In this document: positions 60,275 to 64,000 of the stretch, piece by piece
Layout: each line of letters opens with the position of its first letter
Position numbering within the stretch: the stretch's first letter is position 1
Assembly: GCA_000466585.1 (NCBI GenBank)
Contig: KE993482.1
Span: 1 to 64,000, forward strand
Direction: 5' to 3'
Length of the DNA: 64,000 bases
Source: Clostridiales bacterium oral taxon 876 str. F0540
Lineage (GTDB): Bacteria; Bacillota; Clostridia; Clostridiales; Clostridiaceae
Program-made: the position numbers and the translations under genes
Notes under the pieces: generated by a model
The model's database searches: none
What the model was told of the DNA's origin: nothing
The model's input: the letters and a program-made list of their open reading frames with translations, nothing else

Positions 60275-60343
60275 TATTTCTTTTAATACTGAATTAACAT
60301 TAATTAGGATAAAAAATGAGTATAAAAAATAGGAGGAATGAAA

Positions 60344-61120
60344 ATGGCATCGTTATTAAATAAAACTCGTATGCTGAATAGAATTTTACAAAAGTCGGGA
60401 ACAGAACCTGTTGTTTTTGATGATATATGCACCTTGTTAAGTGATGTGCTGGCATGTAATGTTTATATAATAAGTAGAAAAGGTAAAATATTAGGATATA
60501 ATTTATCGGCAGATTTTGAATGTGATGTCGTAAAAAGCAAGATAATCTCCGAAATGAGATTTCCTGAGAGTTATAATAATAAACTATTAAATGTACATGA
60601 AACTTTAGCAAACGTAGAAAATGATGGAATATGCACATTTGAACAAGAAATGGAATGTAAAATCCAAAGCAAACTTTCAACTATAGTTCCTATAAATGGA
60701 AATAGAGAACGTTTAGGTACACTTCTACTAGCTAGATTTGACAAGGAGTTTACTGATGATGATTTAGTTCTTGCTGAATATAGCGCTACTATAATTGGAC
60801 TTGAAATATTAAGATCAAAAAATGAGGAAATAGAAGATGAGGCAAGAAAGAAAGCTGTTGTCCAATTAGCAATCGGAACTCTTTCGTATTCTGAATTAGA
60901 AGCTGTAGAACATATCTTCAATGAACTTGATGGAAATGAAGGGCTTCTTGTTGCTTCCAAAATAGCTGATAAAGTTGGCATCACTAGATCAGTTATAGTT
61001 AATGCTTTAAGAAAATTTGAGAGCGCAGGAGTTATAGAATCAAGATCATTGGGTATGAAGGGAACTCATATAAAAATACTTAATGATAAACTTCTTGACG
61101 AATTAAAAAAAATAAAATAA
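60344..61120 (+). CDS. codY: Global GTP/branched-chain amino acid-responsive repressor CodY
   Basis: CodY represses stationary-phase, amino-acid and sporulation or virulence genes when GTP and branched-chain amino acids are plentiful. The 258-aa protein (exact family length) starts MASLLNKTRMLNRILQKSG, has an N-terminal GAF-like ligand domain and a C-terminal winged helix (SKIADKVGITRSVIVNALRK). ATG 60344 is chosen since AGGAGGA is 6 nt upstream; ATG 60338 abuts the SD. The position between topA and rpsB is conserved in Firmicutes. Confidence 0.97.
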   Translation: MASLLNKTRMLNRILQKSGTEPVVFDDICTLLSDVLACNVYIISRKGKILGYNLSADFECDVVKSKIISEMRFPESYNNKLLNVHETLANVENDGICTFEQEMECKIQSKLSTIVPINGNRERLGTLLLARFDKEFTDDDLVLAEYSATIIGLEILRSKNEEIEDEARKKAVVQLAIGTLSYSELEAVEHIFNELDGNEGLLVASKIADKVGITRSVIVNALRKFESAGVIESRSLGMKGTHIKILNDKLLDELKKIK

Positions 61121-61124
61121 AATA

Positions 61125-61153
61125 TTGAACAGCATAAAAGCTTATGTTATACT
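61125..61153 (+). promoter_or_regulatory. rpsB promoter
   Basis: TTGAAC (61125-61130), exactly 17 nt, TATACT (61148-61153) preceded by TGT. It starts a leader of about 95 nt. Confidence 0.75.
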
Positions 61154-61182
61154 ACATAAGTAGAAAATACACACATTATCCA

Positions 61183-61217
61183 ACTTATGAATAGGTGCCT
61201 TTGGGTAATTCATAAGT
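61183..61217 (+). promoter_or_regulatory. Stem-loop in the rpsB leader
   Basis: ACTTATGAAT (61183-61192) and ATTCATAAGT (61208-61217) form a perfect 10-bp stem capped by a 15-nt loop with GGTGCCTTTGGGT. It lies between the promoter and a doubled SD region (GTGGAGG ... TAGGAGGT). It resembles a ribosomal-protein autoregulatory leader, but I do not recall a described S2 leader for Clostridia, so this is a candidate only. Confidence 0.45.
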
Positions 61218-61254
61218 ATGACGATAGTGGAGGAAAAACCTAGGAGGTAGAAAT

Positions 61255-61956
61255 ATGTCAGTTATATCAATGAAACAATTATTAGAGGCAGGTGTTCATT
61301 TTGGACACCAAACAAGAAGATGGAACCCTAAAATGGCTCCATACATCTTTACAGAAAGAAATGGGATTTATATTATAGATCTTCAGAAAACTGTAAAGAA
61401 AATTGAAGATGCATATGAATTTGTTAAGAATGTATCTGCTGAAGGAAAAGATGTTTTATTTGTTGGTACAAAGAAGCAAGCACAGGAAGCTATTCAAGAA
61501 GAGGCTGTTAGAAGTGGAATGCACTTTGTAAACAATAGATGGTTAGGCGGAATGCTAACAAACTTTAGAACAATTAAAGCAAGAATTAGAAGATTAGAAG
61601 AATTAAACAAAATGGAAGAAGATGGAACTTTTGAAGTTCTTCCTAAAAAAGAAGTTATCAAGCTAAAGGCTGAAAGAGAAAAGCTAGAGAAAAACCTTGG
61701 CGGAATTAGAAATATGGACAGTAATAACATTGGAGCTTTATTTGTTGTTGATCCTAGAAAAGAAAAGAATGCTATTTCAGAAGCTAAGATACTTGGTATA
61801 CCGGTAGTTTCAATTGTTGATACTAACTGCGATCCAGATGAAGTTGATTATGTAATACCTGGTAATGATGATGCGATAAGAGCAGTTAAACTTATAACTG
61901 CAAAAATAGCAGATGCAATAATTGAAGGAAGACAAGGCGAGCAATTAGCTGAGTAA
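61255..61956 (+). CDS. rpsB: 30S ribosomal protein S2
   Basis: This 233-aa protein of the small subunit begins MSVISMKQLLEAGVHFGHQTRRWNPKMAPYIF and has NRWLGGMLTNFRT and IPVVSIVDTNCDPDEVDYVIPGNDDAIRA. SD AGGAGGT is 5 nt before. It opens the conserved rpsB-tsf-pyrH-frr cluster and is preceded by its own promoter and structured leader. Confidence 0.98.
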   Translation: MSVISMKQLLEAGVHFGHQTRRWNPKMAPYIFTERNGIYIIDLQKTVKKIEDAYEFVKNVSAEGKDVLFVGTKKQAQEAIQEEAVRSGMHFVNNRWLGGMLTNFRTIKARIRRLEELNKMEEDGTFEVLPKKEVIKLKAEREKLEKNLGGIRNMDSNNIGALFVVDPRKEKNAISEAKILGIPVVSIVDTNCDPDEVDYVIPGNDDAIRAVKLITAKIADAIIEGRQGEQLAE

Positions 61957-61972
61957 TTTTATTATATGCATA

Positions 61973-62008
61973 AAAAGGTAGGTGAAAAGTTAATTTCATT
62001 TACCTTTT
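61973..62008 (+). terminator. Hairpin between rpsB and tsf
   Basis: AAAAGGTA (61973-61980) and TGAAA pair with TTTCA and TACCTTTT (62001-62008), separated by small 2-nt bulges and a 6-nt loop. It ends in TTTT but lies inside the operon, so it may act as a partial terminator or mRNA-processing site. Confidence 0.55.
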
Positions 62009-62037
62009 AAACTAACTTTTGATAGGAGGAATTATAA

Positions 62038-62958
62038 ATGATTACAGCACAGATGGTTAAAGAATTAAGAGAAAGAACTGGCGCCGGCATGATGGAATGC
62101 AAAAAGGCATTAAATGAATCAAATGGAGATCTAGATAAAGCAATAGAAATTCTAAGAGAAAGAGGATTAGCTGCTGCTGCAAAAAAAGCTGGCAGAGTTG
62201 CTTCAGAAGGATTAGTTGAAACTTATATTAGTGATGACAAAAAATCCGGTTCCATAGTTGAAATAAATTGTGAAACTGATTTCGTTTCTGCTAATGAAGA
62301 ATTTGCTGCTTTAAGTAAAAATATAGCAAAGCAGGTAGCTTCTACAAATGCTAAAACTGTGGATGAATTAGTGGAAGAAAAGTACATAGCTGATAATAAT
62401 ATTTCTATAAAGGATGCTGTTACTGCTTTAATTGCTAAACTAGGCGAAAACATGGCAGTAAGAAGATTTAATAGATTCACAATCGACAAAGGGGTTGTAC
62501 ATAGTTATATCCACGGCGGCGGAAGAATTGGAGTATTAGTTGAAGTAGCTTGCGAAAAAGATAGTGAAGAAGTATTGAATGTTGCTAAAGATGTTGCTAT
62601 GCAAGTTGCAGCTGCAAATCCATTATTCTTAAGCAGAGATCAAGTTGATACTGACACTCTTTCTAAAGAAAGAGAAATATATAAAGTTCAAGCTATGAAT
62701 GAAGGAAAACCTGAAAATATTGCAGAAAAAATGGTTGAAGGAAGAATTCAGAAATATTACAAAGAAAATTGCTTGCTTGAACAAGTATGGATCAGAAACT
62801 CTGACCTAACAATAACTAAGTATTTACAAGAAAAATCTAAAGAAGTTGGTGCACCTATAACTGTTACAAGATTTGTAAGATTTGAAAAAGGCGAAGGTAT
62901 TGAAAAGAAAGAAGAAAACTTTGCTGAAGAAGTTCGTAAACAAATGCAACAGGGATAA
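62038..62958 (+). CDS. tsf: Elongation factor Ts
   Basis: EF-Ts regenerates EF-Tu-GTP. The 306-aa protein begins MITAQMVKELRERTGAGMMECKKALNE (UBA-like) and has EINCETDFVSANEEF and the core domain YIHGGGRIGVLVEV. SD AGGAGGA precedes ATG 62038. It lies in the standard position after rpsB, and is followed by a terminator before pyrH. Confidence 0.98.
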   Translation: MITAQMVKELRERTGAGMMECKKALNESNGDLDKAIEILRERGLAAAAKKAGRVASEGLVETYISDDKKSGSIVEINCETDFVSANEEFAALSKNIAKQVASTNAKTVDELVEEKYIADNNISIKDAVTALIAKLGENMAVRRFNRFTIDKGVVHSYIHGGGRIGVLVEVACEKDSEEVLNVAKDVAMQVAAANPLFLSRDQVDTDTLSKEREIYKVQAMNEGKPENIAEKMVEGRIQKYYKENCLLEQVWIRNSDLTITKYLQEKSKEVGAPITVTRFVRFEKGEGIEKKEENFAEEVRKQMQQG

Positions 62959-62964
62959 TTACTG

Positions 62965-62993
62965 AAAGAGAACACCTTGTGTTCTCTTTTTTT
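62965..62993 (+). terminator. Terminator after tsf
   Basis: AAAGAGAACAC (62965-62975) with GTGTTCTCTTT (62979-62989), 3-nt loop, then T-run. Confidence 0.92.
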
Positions 62994-63000
62994 AAGATAA

Positions 63001-63029
63001 TTATAAAATTTACATTTTTCTATTATACT
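63001..63029 (+). promoter_or_regulatory. Possible pyrH promoter
   Basis: TTATAA (63001-63006), 17 nt, TATACT (63024-63029). The -35 is poor, but a promoter is expected after the tsf terminator. Confidence 0.4.
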
Positions 63030-63063
63030 ATGTAATTATTGCTAAAATGGAGGTATAATATAT

Positions 63064-63774
63064 ATGGAATCAGCAAAGTACAAAAGAATTATGCTTAAGT
63101 TATCTGGTGAGGCTCTTGCCGGGCCAAATGGGTTTGGCATTGATTTTAATGTAGCTCAAAGAATTGCAGAAGAAATTAAAGAAATATCTGATATGGGTAT
63201 CGAGATAGGTGCTGTAGTAGGTGGAGGAAATATTTGGAGAGGCAGATCAGGCGAAGGAATGGATAGGACTACTGCTGACTATATGGGAATGCTTGCAACA
63301 TGTATTAATGCTCTTGCTTTGCAGGATTCTTTAGAGAATATAGGTGTTAATACGAGAGTTCAAACAGCAATAGAGATGCGTGAAGTTGCAGAGCCTTTTA
63401 TCAGAAGAAGAGCAATGCGACATCTTGAAAAAGGTAGAGTTGTAATTTTTGCAGCTGGTACTGGCAACCCATACTTTTCAACAGATACAACTGCGGCCTT
63501 AAGAGCTGCTGAAATTGAAGCTGATGCTATACTACTTGCTAAAAAAGTAGATGGAGTTTACGATAAGGATCCTAATAAATATTCTGATGCAAAGAAATAT
63601 GATAAGCTTACATATATACAAGTTTTAGAGCAAGGCTTGCAAGTTATGGATTCAACAGCTACTTCTCTTTGCATGGATAATAATATCCCTATAATAGTAT
63701 TTGGCCTAGATGCACCAGGAAATATTAAAAGGGTTGTATTAGGTGATGAAATCGGAACCTTAGTTTCAAAATAG
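63064..63774 (+). CDS. pyrH: UMP kinase
   Basis: PyrH phosphorylates UMP to UDP with ATP. The 236-aa amino-acid-kinase-fold protein has KRIMLKLSGEALAG, GAVVGGGNIWRG, GTGNPYFSTDTTAALRAAE and DGVYDKDP. It is regulated allosterically by GTP and UTP in the family. The SD of frr overlaps its end, giving the usual pyrH-frr pair. Confidence 0.98.
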   Translation: MESAKYKRIMLKLSGEALAGPNGFGIDFNVAQRIAEEIKEISDMGIEIGAVVGGGNIWRGRSGEGMDRTTADYMGMLATCINALALQDSLENIGVNTRVQTAIEMREVAEPFIRRRAMRHLEKGRVVIFAAGTGNPYFSTDTTAALRAAEIEADAILLAKKVDGVYDKDPNKYSDAKKYDKLTYIQVLEQGLQVMDSTATSLCMDNNIPIIVFGLDAPGNIKRVVLGDEIGTLVSK

Positions 63775-63788
63775 GAGGAGGTAATTCT

Positions 63789-64000
63789 ATGATCAATGAC
63801 ATAATTCAAAATGCCAATGAAAAAATGAATAAGACTGTTTCTGTTTTAAAAAAGGAATTGGCTTCTATGAAGGCTGGTAGAGCTAATCCTACCATGTTAG
63901 ATAGAATAGAAGTTGAGTATTACGGAAGTATGGCACCCATTAATCAGGTAGCTAATGTATCAGCACCAGAGCCAAGAATAATACTAATTCAGCCCTGGGA
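63789..64000 (+). CDS. frr: Ribosome recycling factor, 5' part (runs off the window)
   Basis: The reading frame from ATG 63789, behind AGGAGGAGG, encodes MINDIIQNANEKMNKTV and continues with KAGRANPTMLDRIEVEYYG and QVANVSAPEPRIILIQPW, unmistakably RRF. About 70 residues are present; the remaining C-terminal part lies beyond the window edge. RRF splits post-termination ribosomes with EF-G. Confidence 0.95.
   Translation, partial: MINDIIQNANEKMNKTVSVLKKELASMKAGRANPTMLDRIEVEYYGSMAPINQVANVSAPEPRIILIQPW

Noticed and set aside
60571..60984. 137-aa open frame antisense to codY
   Set aside because: Mirror of codY with Ser/Leu-rich low-complexity translation and no ribosome binding site.

Overview
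The window is a 64-kb stretch of chromosome from a low-GC, spore-forming Clostridium-type Firmicute. The evidence is the very A+T-rich codon use, GGAGG-type ribosome binding sites with frequent GTG/TTG starts, sporulation genes (spoIVA, spoVM, spoVS, ylbJ), an adjacent pta-ackA pair, and the conserved Firmicute gene order prpC-prkC-rsgA-rpe-thiN-spoVM-rpmB-yloU-yloV-recG. Almost all genes are housekeeping and run on the + strand. The exceptions are rpmB, ylbJ, tmcAL, yraN and one small unrecognised gene.

Layout. 0-9 kb: pgeF, a PhoP/PhoR-like two-component pair, a PDZ/DUF512 radical-SAM protein, der, gpsA and spoIVA. 9-12.7 kb: tRNA-Pro(GGG), two tiny convergent genes absent from a standard ORF list, a PduO-type adenosyltransferase, an asparaginase and an aminotransferase. 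12.9-27.7 kb: a long run yicC-remA-gmk-rpoZ-coaBC, then priA-def-fmt-yugP-rsmB-rlmN-prpC-prkC-rsgA-rpe-thiN. 27.8-36.8 kb: a 55-aa membrane gene plus spoVM, divergent rpmB and yloU, yloV, recG, rsmD, coaD, a coiled-coil protein, and ylbJ and tmcAL in opposite orientation. 37-43.7 kb: pta-ackA, DUF177-rpmF, plsX, acpP, rnc, a radical-SAM protein and spoVS. 43.8-54.7 kb: a 31-aa membrane protein, smc, ftsY, ylxM-ffh-rpsP-khpA-rimM-trmD, rplS behind an L19-type leader, lepB, rbgA and rnhB. 54.7-64 kb: yraN (-), comM-like, dprA, topA, codY, rpsB, tsf, pyrH and a truncated frr.

Themes. The genes cover translation and its machinery (L28, L32, S16, L19, S2, EF-Ts, modification enzymes, formylation and deformylation), co-translational targeting (Ffh, FtsY, signal peptidase), lipid precursors (PlsX, ACP, GpsA), the acetate/acetyl-phosphate node, and spore-coat basement assembly (SpoIVA with its membrane anchor SpoVM). 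Several ORF starts were moved downstream to the codon that a Shine-Dalgarno supports.

The least explained signals are as follows. (1) Two tandem ~84-nt copies of a compact RNA structure lie between pgeF and the response regulator, with compensatory changes between copies, a possible pseudoknot in both, and a strong SD at the end of each. (2) A 54-aa minus-strand gene has a good match to a sigma-G promoter. (3) A ~108-bp imperfect inverted repeat spans the gpsA stop codon, with a related half-copy at the window start. (4) A two-state hairpin arrangement separates a distant SD from the plsX start. No CRISPR array, insertion sequence, prophage or defence island is visible.
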